Origin: Ciborinia camelliae
Taxonomy: Eukaryota; Ascomycota; Leotiomycetes; Helotiales; Sclerotiniaceae
Assembly (NCBI GenBank): GCA_025890175.1
Contig: JANPYM010000007.1
Span: forward strand, 124,001-188,000
Direction of reading: 5' to 3'
Length of the DNA: 64,000 bases
Positions 11,512 through 22,500 of the stretch are shown one piece after another (within the stretch, counting starts at the first letter, position 1; every line of letters begins with the position of its first letter). Both the position numbers and the translations under genes were made by a program. The notes beneath the pieces are model-generated. The model ran no database searches. It worked only from the letters and a program-made list of their open reading frames with translations, and was not told the origin of the DNA.

Positions 11512-13024
11512 ATGAATCGGTCACGGTATGAGCCGGTAAGTTTATCTTGGATTCTTTGGTATTGGTTGGTTGTTTGGTGAATTTGATGTTCTGGTATTTT
11601 GCTTAGGGGGTCCATTTGATTGTTTGACTTGAGTTTGATGGCTCTGTTACTTTGCTTTCCTTCAACTTACTTTATGAGTGGACTGGACGTCGTCCATGTA
11701 AATGTGGATTCATTGACAGTTTCTCCTCGGTCCTGCATACTCACTTGTACCCCTCCATTCTTCTCAAGAAAGATGACATCTACCGTCTCTCCCTATTTAC
11801 TTTCCACATATTCCACTCCACCCAACCCCCTAAATTCAACTAACCTCCCCCTCCACCCAGCTCCCCACCTCCTCCCCCTCAAACCCTCCCATCCTCCTCG
11901 ACCCAATCCTCTCCAATCATCCCTCCTATAACTACAACTCCGGCACTCCCACCTCAGCACCTCCATCCCATCGCCCCTCCATAACAAGCACCTCATCACG
12001 CACCCCTCCCCCTTCATTCCATTCCAGCCAGCTTGCCCATTCAAACAACCCTGCCTCCAATTTCCCAATCGCCTCCATTGGTATCAATCCAGCCAACTAT
12101 TCCAACGATGGAACAGGAACAACTCCCTTCCCACCCTTCACAAACACCCCATATCCCGACTCCGCACCCCCGTCTTTTCACTCCCGCTCTAGTACCCCTC
12201 GTCCAACTCCTAGTACGCGCACATTGGCGAGTAATGGAAATATCAGTCACGTGAGCGCGGGGAGCGGTGTGGATTTATGGGGTGTAGCTACGACCAGCTC
12301 TGGAGACACCGAGATTGATGGGGATGGGGTGGAGGATAGAGAGGGAAATATTGGGGTGACGGCTGTCAAGGGATTAGAGAGGAGAATGGAGAGATTAGAG
12401 GAGAGTATTGGGAGATTACTGGTGAGTTCCTCCTCTTGTTTCCTCATCTCTTTCTGATATATCGCATCGTTCTTTTTGTTTGTATAGGTTTGCCGGTTTG
12501 GGAGGTGGGGAAATGGGAAAGGAAGGAGATAGAAGATAGAAGATAGGCTGATCATGTGATGGGATGAAGTTGGAGAATGAAGAATTGCGCAGATTGAGAG
12601 CGGCGATGGGGAGTAATACTGAGGGTCAGGGGAAGAGACAAAATTGCTGTGTTTGGTTTACGGATGCCTCGAGGGATATGGAGGAGGCGTTGGTTAGGAA
12701 TGGTAGTTTTCCTGATTTCCTTTTTCCTTCCCCATTCTTCCCCCCTTTATTTCCTCTCCTCCCTTCTCTTCTCTACAAATCCTCTCTCCCCCTCCCCTTT
12801 CAGTAGTTAACAATAAACTAAACTCACTAGGCCACAACAATTGCTGCGTCCGCTTCTCCTCCTCTACCTCAACCTCGGATCGTAAACGCAGAAAGAGGGA
12901 ATGGCTTGCAGCGATTGTGTTTATGACACTGATTCTTACGTTTTTTGTGTGGGCTGTTGATGGATATGTGAGGGAGGCAAGGGAGGCGAGGGAGACGATG
13001 GGAGGAAGGGGAGGAAGGGGTTGA
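11512..13024 (+). CDS. Ser/Pro-rich coiled-coil protein with C-terminal membrane segment
   Basis: Four-exon model, 303 aa: 11512-11535, 11861-12421, 12570-12702 and 12831-13024. Every junction is GT-AG and all phases match, although no single open frame shows it. The first intron is long (325 bp) with a CTAAC branch site. Exon 1 encodes only MNRSRYEP. Exon 2 is Ser/Pro/Thr-rich, ending in a short coiled coil (LERRMERLEESIGRLL) that continues across the intron into ENEELRRLRAAM. Exons 3 and 4 contain a duplicated NCCVWF / NCCVRF motif. Exon 4 has a basic stop-transfer (DRKRRKREW), one membrane helix (AAIVFMTLILTFFVWAV) and a short charged tail, so it is probably membrane-anchored near its C-terminus. 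The family is not recognised. The stop codon lies at the edge of a minisatellite. Confidence 0.6.
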
Positions 13025-13172
13025 GAGGGGAGGTTGAGAGGGGAGGTTGAGAGGGGAGGTTGAGAGGGGAGGTTGAGAGGGGAGGTTGAGAGGGGAGGCT
13101 GAGAGGGGAGGTTGAGAGGGGAGGTTGAGAGGGGAGGCTGAGAGGGGAGGTTGAGAGGGGAGGTTGAGAGGA
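13017..13172. repeat. 13-bp G-rich minisatellite (GGTTGAGAGGGGA type)
   Basis: About 12 tandem copies of a 13-bp unit, nearly perfect; a few copies read GGCTGAG in place of GGTTGAG. The TGA stop of the membrane-protein gene is formed within the first unit. The G runs on the plus strand could fold into quadruplexes. Confidence 0.95.
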
Positions 13173-13674
13173 GAGTTGTCAGGTCACTATTGGATAATAA
13201 GAGCAACGGGAGAAAGAGTGATTCCGTCAGGAGCATTGGGTATAAGAGGGGTAATACAGGGCAAAGTCATGACCGAGATGAATGGATGATATACACGACT
13301 AGAGTCTCTACCTTTTCCGCTTCGGAATATTTTAAGCCGGTCTCGATGGGTTGGAGAGATATTGGGGTTTTAATTCTATATATGGATATGCCCTCTATGG
13401 TGCTACTAATATTTCTTTCCTCAGTCTCGAGTACGGTACTTCAATACCAGAAGGACATATTTTTGCAATTCCACCATATTTCTTCCCTGATTTCCAAATG
13501 CAAATCGATTTATAAAAGATGCAATCTAGAACCCTCTAGATATCTATCTAACCCTTCCTACTCATATCTATCTAACCCTTCCTACTCATATCTATCTACC
13601 TCTACTAAAATTCAATTATCTAATCTTTAAAACGAAATTAGCACGGTCACCGAAAAGAAATAAGAAAAAAACAA
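13173..13674. other. Convergent 3' flank, no gene
   Basis: About 500 bp between the stop codons of two convergent genes. A 19-bp unit, ATCTATCTAACCCTTCCTACTC type, repeats near 13540-13600. No supported gene. Confidence 0.45.
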
Positions 13675-14543
13675 CTACTCACTAGCAACAAGACCCGGCC
13701 ACTGCTCCTTCAAAAACTGTACAACAGCATCGGGACCCTTTTCAACCTGTAGCCCATGGGGAATCGCCATGGTTTTGATACCGGGTTTGGTCGATTTCGC
13801 GATGGACTGGATTTCGTTGGCTTCTTCGGTCGTCCACATTGAGGCTACGAACTATTAGGAGGGGGAGGGGTTAGTTGTTGGGCTTGGTGTGGGAGGGAGA
13901 GGAAGGTATGGGAGGAAGGTATGGGAGGAAGGTATGGGAGGAAGGTATGGGAGGAAGGTATGGGAGGAAGGTATGGGAGGAAGGTATGGGAGGAAGGTAT
14001 GGGAGGAAGGTATGGGAGGAAGGTATGGGAGGAAGGTATGGGAGGAAGGATGGACGTAATGTAGTGATTGGTGGGGAAGAAGGGGGAAAGTAAGGAATTG
14101 TGAAGATACATACCAAAACATCTGGTTGTTGCTCTTCGACCATTGCCTTTACATCTTCCATTCCTATGAGGGGGTTAGAATCAATGTTCATTCTTGAAAA
14201 CTTTCTCGGAAATCTAATGCACGTGGCCCTCTCCCAAACGGGTATCTTAGATTTTCTAAGAACCAATGGACTTTGAAACCAGTCGGCCTGTTAATATTTG
14301 GCAATCCCCAAGTAGGACTATACATCAAAACACATTTCACTCTCTTTCTCCTTCTCTTCCTCAACTCCCCAGCAAAGAATAAGGCAAGAAAGGCTTATGT
14401 AAACCCAACTCACGTTCAGCATTCTTCACATATTCAATCGTATAATCCTCCTTAACATCTTCCACCACTCTTCCAATCAAAATCTTGGCTCGCGCTGGAA
14501 CCTTGTTCACGGTAACGAGCTTGTAGGGGCCTTTGGGTGCCAT
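13675..14543 (-). CDS. Conserved-looking small protein, 118 aa, Rossmann-like
   Basis: Three exons: 14543-14414, 14163-14114 and 13851-13675; phases match and the acceptors follow CTAAC/CTAAT branch sites. The protein begins MAPKGPYKLVTVNK and alternates hydrophobic strands (KLVTVN, AKILIGRVV, DVLVFVASMW, KTMAIPHGL) with helices (EDVKAMVEEQQ, DAVVQFLKEQWP), suggesting a small alpha/beta fold. No catalytic motif is evident and I do not recognise the family. The second intron is 262 bp and mostly a 13-bp minisatellite. The composition is ordinary coding sequence, so I trust the model more than the function. Confidence 0.8.
13902..14049. repeat. 13-bp minisatellite inside an intron (GGAAGGTATGGGA type)
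   Basis: About 11 nearly perfect copies of a 13-bp G-rich unit, wholly within intron 2 of the 118-aa gene. It generates misleading open frames on both strands with repeated Pro/Ser or Gly/Arg words. Confidence 0.95.
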
Positions 14544-16863
14544 TTTGAAATAGATATTCAGAGAGAGAATGAGAGATGCTTGGGTATGTGTATATGGTAG
14601 TTGATGTCAATGAGATGAGATGAATAAAGTAAAGACTTGGAGATAACTTGTAAAGATAACTTACTTTCGAATACATACCAAATATCCCGTCCTCGGGGAG
14701 GGGATGATGAGAGTGGACGGTGGGGAGTGTGGGGATATGGAAGTGGTATGATGAGGATGAGGGGCGCGGGGACAGATGACCGGGGTACTTTCGGGAGGGG
14801 TAATTTCTGTGTGATGTGAGTGTGAATGTGGGGACAGGGATTTATTTTTGGATGATGTCGGCCATAGAGAAAGATACGAGTGTAACAATATATAAAAATC
14901 TCGCTGGCGTTCTTCAAGAGTCATTTGAAGACGTAAGAGAGGAGGGCGCAACACCTCAAATTGGTCATTGGGGAAGATCCGGGAATTAAACGATCAATGA
15001 AGGGGTACTCGAGTATGTATGTTGGGGAAAAGTCAACCAAAAGCTACTAACACAAACCAATTTCTTCAATCTTGCATCGCATCGCATCGCCGTACTTGTA
15101 CCTACCTTTGCATTGCATATTTGGGTTACAAGTACCTCTTCAATATTTCAAAAATACATCCAATACTACATCATCCTTCCTTACGATTAGAACCTGGTTC
15201 GACATTGCGCAATCTACAGCCGCCGAAGCGTAGATATTGATGCATAGTAATGATATACGAGGATGCATGTAATATTCTAAGCTCAAATACATTTCCAGTG
15301 GTCAAATCATTCTCATCAATTGAATCTATCAAGTCAAATCTCAGATTCACCACATAATGCACAAGTCCGTGAATGTATATATGTAGTCATCCACCGGCTG
15401 CACAACCGATGTAGCACAATTCCACTTCACCGATTCTAATCATTCTAGCCGTTCTACCTTTCAATCACTCATCCTTATCTGGCAAACCGGCGAATATGTA
15501 TTTATATCATCATCTGGTTCTACAATGGATGTGGTACACCGATTCTAATCATTCTAAAGCTTCTTTACAATCTCCATTTTTACGAAACTTTTATCTCGCA
15601 AGTCCCCGAATCTCCGAAAAGCCACGCATCACATCACTTCCTAGTACCTAGTCAACTGGAACTTCTCATGTCACTTCTCATGTACCCTCGTATCTCATCT
15701 TCCCTCTCATGGGTCTCATCGTATCATCCATCATATCAATCAATATGCGAAGATGACAGGAGAAACACAGTGAATTAATCTGCATAGGGCAAGACATCCT
15801 TCATTCCATAGGATTGTAACCATATTTACTCCGATCCGTGGCCTCCTGTGAGTTCCTATCGGTTTCACACCTATCGGGCATCTTCCAATATCAAATTCCC
15901 GCATCCCCGCCAATTTCATCAGCATCCATAATGTTGCAGTAACATCCTCGCCGACAATTAAGAATTCTTGGGGGGCTTTTGACGCTTACTCGGGGACCTA
16001 AAACCCGGCTACCCATCTCCCGAGATCTCGGGAATCTCACCAACGATCTTTCGAGAAAAGCTTTTCCCTTTCTTTCGTTTCTTACTTTCCTTTATACGCG
16101 TTTTAATCTCCTCAATTTACATAATGAACTTCCTTTGAGGCTTAGGTAGTTATAACAGAACAATGGGTTTTGTTTGATTCATGGAAAGGAAAGCGAAAGG
16201 AAAGGATTCTATGCCTTCGCGAAAGATCCACCACCACACGGGCTTCTTCCCTTCTTTGTTAGGGGAAAAATATAATCGCCGACCTCAAATTTTTAGATGG
16301 GGCTGGCTTTCTTTGCTATTCAATGGATACATGCAAAGTACCGGTGAAGAAATAATATGATTATTGATCAAACAAAGGAAAGGTAGGAAGATACTAAGTA
16401 ACTTGTAAGTACTAATATGTAATTTTTAGTGGTCATATACGACCGTATATATGTCATATTCATGCACAAGGTGTATGCATTCACATTATTCGTTGTCCTT
16501 TCTATATTCGTGAATAGTTTGCGAAGACTTGGTGGAAAGGAAGTGGTGAAATTGAAGCGAATAAAGAATAGATGAAAACTATTTACTTATTCACTAAGAT
16601 ATCGTCATATCGCATGTTAAAGAGGAGTAAACCATTCACTGCCATATTCTTATGACAAATCTCTCAAATATGGTTGAGGTATCAAAGTTGCTACTTCCCA
16701 TATATCAAAATACTACTAGTACCAAGACTCAAGACGCTATGAACTTTGAAGATATAATTCAATTTCTTAGTTAAACTTAAAATTTAGTTCATGAAGATCA
16801 TCTCTCAATTGCATGTACATATAATATCCCCTTCCACCAATTCCCTTTCTACAAATTCAGAAG
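14544..16863. other. Intergenic, no gene; imperfect 80-bp duplication
   Basis: 2.3 kb without a supported gene. It contains the promoter of the 118-aa gene at its left end and of the transporter gene at its right end. An imperfect duplication is seen at 15371-15450 and 15491-15557. Short open frames lack coding character. Confidence 0.5.
15371..15557. repeat. Diverged direct duplication
   Basis: Copies at 15371-15450 and 15491-15557 share order and wording: GAAT.TATAT, then TCATC, GG.T, CACAA.CGATGTAG.AC, ending in the identical ACCGATTCTAATCATTCTA. Differences include several C/T and G/A changes. Confidence 0.65.
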
Positions 16864-18147
16864 ATGGCAATCAATACTATTGAGAACAAAACATTCGCCA
16901 TGGTTTCAATTTCACCAAAGGGAGCAAGATCAGTATTAAGTGGTGCACTATTTGGTGCTGCACTTACTGCGGCTGGGGTTTATTCTCCTACAGTCATCAT
17001 ATCGCAGTTAAAATTGGAATCTTTTCATATGCTGAAAGTGTTTCTATCAGCAAGTGCTACGAGCTCGTAAGTTAACCCAAGTCGGGCTTCTTCTTCCCCC
17101 TCTTGTCCTTTTCCTAGAACAAATTTACTAACATCGACCAGTTTAATATTCCTCCTTGCTCATCGTGTATCACCAACCCTCGCACCTCCCCGCCAACCAT
17201 CTTCTCTATCCCTCTTCCCCTATGATGGAAATCTCATCGGAGGACTCCTCATCGGTATTGGCATGGCTCTCACAGGAGCTTGCCCAGGCACCGTTCTCCC
17301 ACAAGTCGTAAACGGATATCGATCCGGACCATTCGTACTTCTCGGATGTATCATCGGTGGAATCATATATTCCAAATCCCGACCCTTTATCCGTCGCTCT
17401 CAAAACGCAGGTGTACCCATCGTCAAAGATCCCAAACCAACGCTCTATCAAAAGCTCAACCCCGAGGCCGACGAATTTAAAGCCGTATACATGTATCAAA
17501 ATTTCTGCTGGTGTATCGTCCTCCTCGCTTCTTGGCTGGACAAAAGTCAAGTGCAAAGTTTAGTCAGTCCGACTTTGGGTGGTGCTTGTATTGGAGCGGC
17601 TCAGGGGGCCAGTCTCTTGTTGACGGGAAATACGTTGGGCACCAGTCTTGCTTATGAACAAGTGGGGGATCTATTTTGGTGGGCGATGGAGAGAGTGGGT
17701 GGTGGCCAGGTTACTTCTTTGAAGTCAACGCTCGTCTCAAAGGCAAAGGGGTATGGAAATAGCATTGATCATGTTAAAGAAAACGGCACTAAGCTCGAAA
17801 ACAAAAACGAAAACAAAGCATCAAAACCCCAGCACCCTCCTCGTCCCTCGATCAGCTCAACCCTCTTCGTTCTCGGTATCCTCCTCGGTTCTTACGCGCT
17901 CTCCCGAACCCTCACTCTTCCATCTCCCCTCCCCAAGAAATATCTCGGCGCATCCAGCATCATCCCTGAAATCTCCATCGCTCGCGCTCTTCTGGGAGGT
18001 ACATCCATGGCACTGGGTGCACGGATCGCAGGGGGCTGTACGAGCGGACATGGAATTAGCGGTATGAGTTTATTGAGCGTTAGTAGCATTATCAGCGTGG
18101 CGGCTATGTTTGGGGGTGGGATTGCGTGGGCGGTTTTGGTGGGATGA
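16864..18147 (+). CDS. YeeE/YedE-family sulfur-compound transporter
   Basis: Two exons: 16864-17066 and 17142-18147; 402 aa; the intron is GTAAGT to CCAG with a CTAAC branch. Very hydrophobic, with about eight or more membrane helices. It carries the two Cys motifs of the family, one per half: TGACPGT (C115) and GGCTSGHG (C367). In the bacterial relatives these cysteines relay thiosulfate or other sulfur compounds through the membrane. The two halves resemble each other, as in the fused form of the family; a hydrophilic Lys/Asn/Pro-rich loop (about residues 265-295) separates them. In fungi such proteins are scattered and of likely bacterial ancestry (general knowledge, not tested here). The exact substrate is unknown. 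It is tail to tail with the Argonaute gene. Confidence 0.9.
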
Positions 18148-19587
18148 TGGGAGAGGTTGGGAGGAGAAATGATTTATGATGTGGATGATTGGGAGGACTT
18201 TTGTGGGTGGATTGCGGTTTATGTTTATGTTTATGGTTCAGGAGTGAATATTTCAGAGGCATGGTCTGGAAAGCTTTGCTTTGCTTTGGTTTGCCTTGCT
18301 TTGGGGAGCGCAAGCGAGGTTATAGCGTACTACGGATTTAAAGGATAGATGGGGCTTGGGGCATGGGGAAATAACGATTTGGGGATTTTATAAAGGGCAA
18401 ACATTTTCAGATTCGGACTGGACTGAATTTTATGCATGTTTTAGCATGTTAGTACGTATTGAATGCGTATTAGCGATCCATTTAATGATGCTTGAGGGTT
18501 GGGAATTAGATTAGGGTTCGGATTCGGATTCCTCGGAGCGAGCTTTGCTTTTGTGGTTGTTATGCATGAGTGGAATATATGAATGGTACGATACTACGAT
18601 TGCATTATAATGGAATGAAATGGTTTACGTACATCGTGATATTTAGAAATTAATTTCGAAGTTCAAATTGAAGTTGAAGATGAAGTTGGATTTTACCCAA
18701 GTTGGTATGCATGTTGAGCCAAAGCTGTGAGTTGTGATTTTCTTTGGCATCGAGATGATTTGCCATGGGGTATGTAGGTAAATTATAGATTATGGAAAAT
18801 GGAATCTGGATTGGATGGTGCACCAATTCACGATTCCATTGGTATGAAGATTAAGAAGTATTGTTGATATTATTATTGTGTATCGAGCTAGTGTATGTAG
18901 AACTATTTTATATCAACAAGAAGGAAAAGGACTAGAGTCCAGAAGATAAGGGGCGGCCAAACGAGTAGTTTTTCCATCATTCGCCGGCCTGTCTTGAATG
19001 CGCTGCACTATAGTACAAATACAGTCAGTCGCTGGCACTTGAAAATACGGTTAGATATGAGGGTACGCAATATTATTAATAAGCTGACCCCAGTAACTGG
19101 CGACCACTTGATGGCTTGCTAAGTAGTAAATCATTGAATGGTTCTTTAGTATGGGCTAGTTTACATAGAATATTTAAAGGTCGATCGTGGCACTGTTGAA
19201 GGGACGAGGTTCTGGGAAAAGTTTCCTTGATATTGGACATTCTAAGCACCTAATCCCAATCTTGAAAAGGAGACCAAAATACAGACTCCAACCCAAGCCC
19301 AACCCAAAGACCCGAAAAGCAGATCAAACCATAAACTCCAACTCAAACAGTCGACTCAATAATCCCAGACCCGCATCCCCTTTTCTACTCCCATTTCCCC
19401 ATATCTAAACGCCAGCAAGCAGAAGAAGAAATCGAACTACAAAAGAAAAAGAAGATGAAATTAGAAATCTTGAGAAGGAAACCCAGGCTAAAGCAATTTT
19501 CAACCCCCCGCAAAACTCCAGAAATGACACGAAAGAAAAACACTGCAACTCAACAAGCTATCTGCCGTCTTCATCCATTACTCTTCC
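18148..19587. other. Convergent intergenic region, no gene
   Basis: 1.4 kb between the stops of the transporter and Argonaute genes. A GCTTTGCTTTG pentamer-like run is seen near 18270-18300. No supported gene; the open frame at 19187-19408 is Pro/Lys-rich and low in complexity. Confidence 0.5.
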
Positions 19588-22500
19588 TCAAAGATAAAAC
19601 ATACAATCCTCAATCTCCTTAAACCAGGGATTACCCAAAGGACTTTTCGTTTGGTTACTCCCGGGTGGTCCAACCCAAAGAGCATATTTTTGCCGATACC
19701 GATTCAAGTGGTCATTGTCCATGGACACCATAGGCAACGATATTTCTGACAGGTTCCACCCCTGGCTCAATATCGGATTCATGTAGCAGCGAAGCCTTTT
19801 GCATAGAATGTCGGCATATCGAGCTGGTGTGCAGACGGACAGACCTTTGGTTGCGCGAGAGCCGGTGAAGCACAGTTTGTTCGTCTGTGTTTGATTTTGT
19901 TAGAGCATATGGAATATGACAGGGTATGCATGGGGGACGAAGAAGTTTTGGGGGGACGGGAGGGTACCACTTACGATTTCCTGTAGCTGACTGGGAGTAT
20001 ATCCACTCTCATTGATAATCACAACATAATGCGCTGTTTTCGCGGTCCCCAACGGAGAATCATGACTTTGCAAGTAGAATTCCGTATGCCGCGGATGAAT
20101 CACCTCTTTGTCGATTACTGAGCCTGCTGGCAAATTTTGTTTCTCTCTCGGATCAGAGGGGAAGAACCTGGCATGATGACGTTTTCCAACCACGAGGACT
20201 GTGATCTTGGGATTCCAGTTTGAGGGCGCTCCCTTAAGGCCGGTAAATGCGCCTCGGATCAAGGGAATTTCCTCTTCGTAGACCATTCCGTATTGGGATT
20301 CGCTCACGCCGTCGCGGTAGAAGAGAATGTGGTCTGGAAAAGCATTTGTCCCGGACCACTCTTTGTAGGCTTGAAGGCGTTCCACAACCATGTCCTGGAG
20401 GCCGGCAATGAACTATCATGTATAGTAATTAGTATGAAACTCATCTAGACCGAAAGGCTGTCCTGGTTACCTCTGTATTACTATCCTGCAAGCGTGCAGA
20501 AGGAAGATAATAGATGAAATTATTATCAGAAGTAGCGACAACTCCAGCCATTGACGGGCAATTCTCATCCTCGCATTTCCCAGGATGAGTGACATCGGCG
20601 CCCATGACCATGGTACGATCTAGCATGCCCATTTGATTGTCGCCATGGATCCGATGCGAAACATTCCCTAACTTGAAGTTGATCTTAAGCCTATTTAGGG
20701 TTAGTTTTACTTGGAGTAGAATTCTACCTGGAGGAAATGAATGTATGCTTACGCAAGATTGTTCAGAGGCATACGAACTCCATCATCCTCCTTAACAATC
20801 TTATTTATACCATCGTAACTGACACACTGTGTACGCACTCCAGTAAAGCAATCACTCCACCACTTGATATCAGCATAAAGATCAGGTCTTCCTCCTTTTT
20901 TGTTTGGGAGGAGAACAACGATTACATCTGGGTTAGCTGGGTTGCGTTTTCCGTCGACCTTATATCCTTTTCCTTTTATCTCAAGATCATTCAGAGCTTT
21001 GCTTAGTTTCCGCGCCACGTGTACTCTCCGTTCTTCGGGTGTGCCGGGAATCTGTAAATCAACTATAGAGAGCGAAGCTTCCATGTGCGTCATGGTCTCA
21101 AGACCATGTTCTTTCAAGCCATCTCTCAGATAGTTCTTAAATTTGGTATTTTTTGGCTCTAGTTTCAACAGTTCCTTGTTGCTAACATCTGGTAAAATGT
21201 TCAGTACGAACAATACCGGGTATTTCATGGCGGTATTGTAAAATCCTCCGTTTGTACGAACTTCATCAAGAGTCCAAGAAGCGTGATTATTTGGACCTTG
21301 GATGTGCCCGAGGTGAACGAGATTCTGCTCACTACTGAACTCAAGTTTAGGTTGCTTCAAAACTCGCAAATTTCTCACACTAGTGGGACGCGAATCAACT
21401 CTGAGGCCAAAATTCTACGGCATGTTAGTAAGCTACTGACTTGAGAGAATGATATAGGGATGAAGGATTACTTCATAGTACTGCTGCTTATCAGAAATTA
21501 TCTGAAGAGGCCTCAATGCTCCAGTTGTCACAATTTGTTGGTTAATATCAGGGGTCCTCTGAGCTGCTTTCACCATGGCCTGTGTCAAATCAGGATCTTT
21601 ACTAGTAACAACCTGCCAGTCCACAATTTTGAGAAACTCGGCAGGATACCAGATCTCTTTTCCCGGTTGCACACTTCCAACATTCACACAGAATCCATTG
21701 TTCTTGACCGTTGTTTTGAACTCTATAAGAGTCATGCTCGTCAGATTTTGTTCAAGTGGATGGCAAATTAACTTACTTCCTTGAATATGGTTCATTACTG
21801 AGATTTCTTGCTTTTGGGGCTCGTTATTCTCGACTTTTGGTTTGAAAGTCTTCTCATTGACATTCTCTTTGATGATATCACAGACGGTCCATATATTTTG
21901 GGGATTGGGACCAAGTGTGAACGTGACTTTCAAGCCTTTCAAGCCAGTCTTCTTCCAATCCTTGAGGAAATCATGCCTGGTATGCCTCTCAGGTCCCATG
22001 TAGTTGCAAATCCATTGCTCTAGGTCCATCACTGGAAAGAATGCTGTCGCAGTTGCATTGATGTTAAGAAGGAGTTGCTTGTCGCATGGTCGCATCGAAC
22101 TGAAAAAGCCGGTCCTGATCACATAGAGTAGTTGTCCCGTTGGATATTTTACATCTCTTGGGAGCCTTCTATAGACATTTACAGGCATAGAATAATGACT
22201 TAATAAATATTGTTCAGGGATGGGATAAAATTTGTTTCCAACCCTCCCAAAGTTGGTCGATTGATAGATTGACCTCCAGGACACAATGTTCAGTGCCTTC
22301 AAATCTTCATCAGGAAGATAATTGGGATCTGCATTAACATCTCGATTTACGAATTTTGTTAATTCCCGAATCTTTACAGGCCCGTCATAAACGATTGACA
22401 TTTTCATCTCGTCCCAAGGGGTATCGGAGGAGACACCAGGTTGTGGCGGGCGGCTGTAGGACTTATCTATGATTGTCCCTGTTGCGTTTACATCATCAAT

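Noticed and set aside
12694..13236. 180-aa minus-strand open frame
   Set aside because: It is the complement of the 13-bp minisatellite and of exons of the plus-strand membrane-protein gene; SQPPLSTSPLN words are repeat artefacts.
13017..14049. CRISPR-like array
   Set aside because: Units are contiguous with no spacers and the genome is eukaryotic.
13845..14266. Overlapping open frames rich in PSSHTFLPYLPP
   Set aside because: They come from the intronic minisatellite, which is open in several frames.
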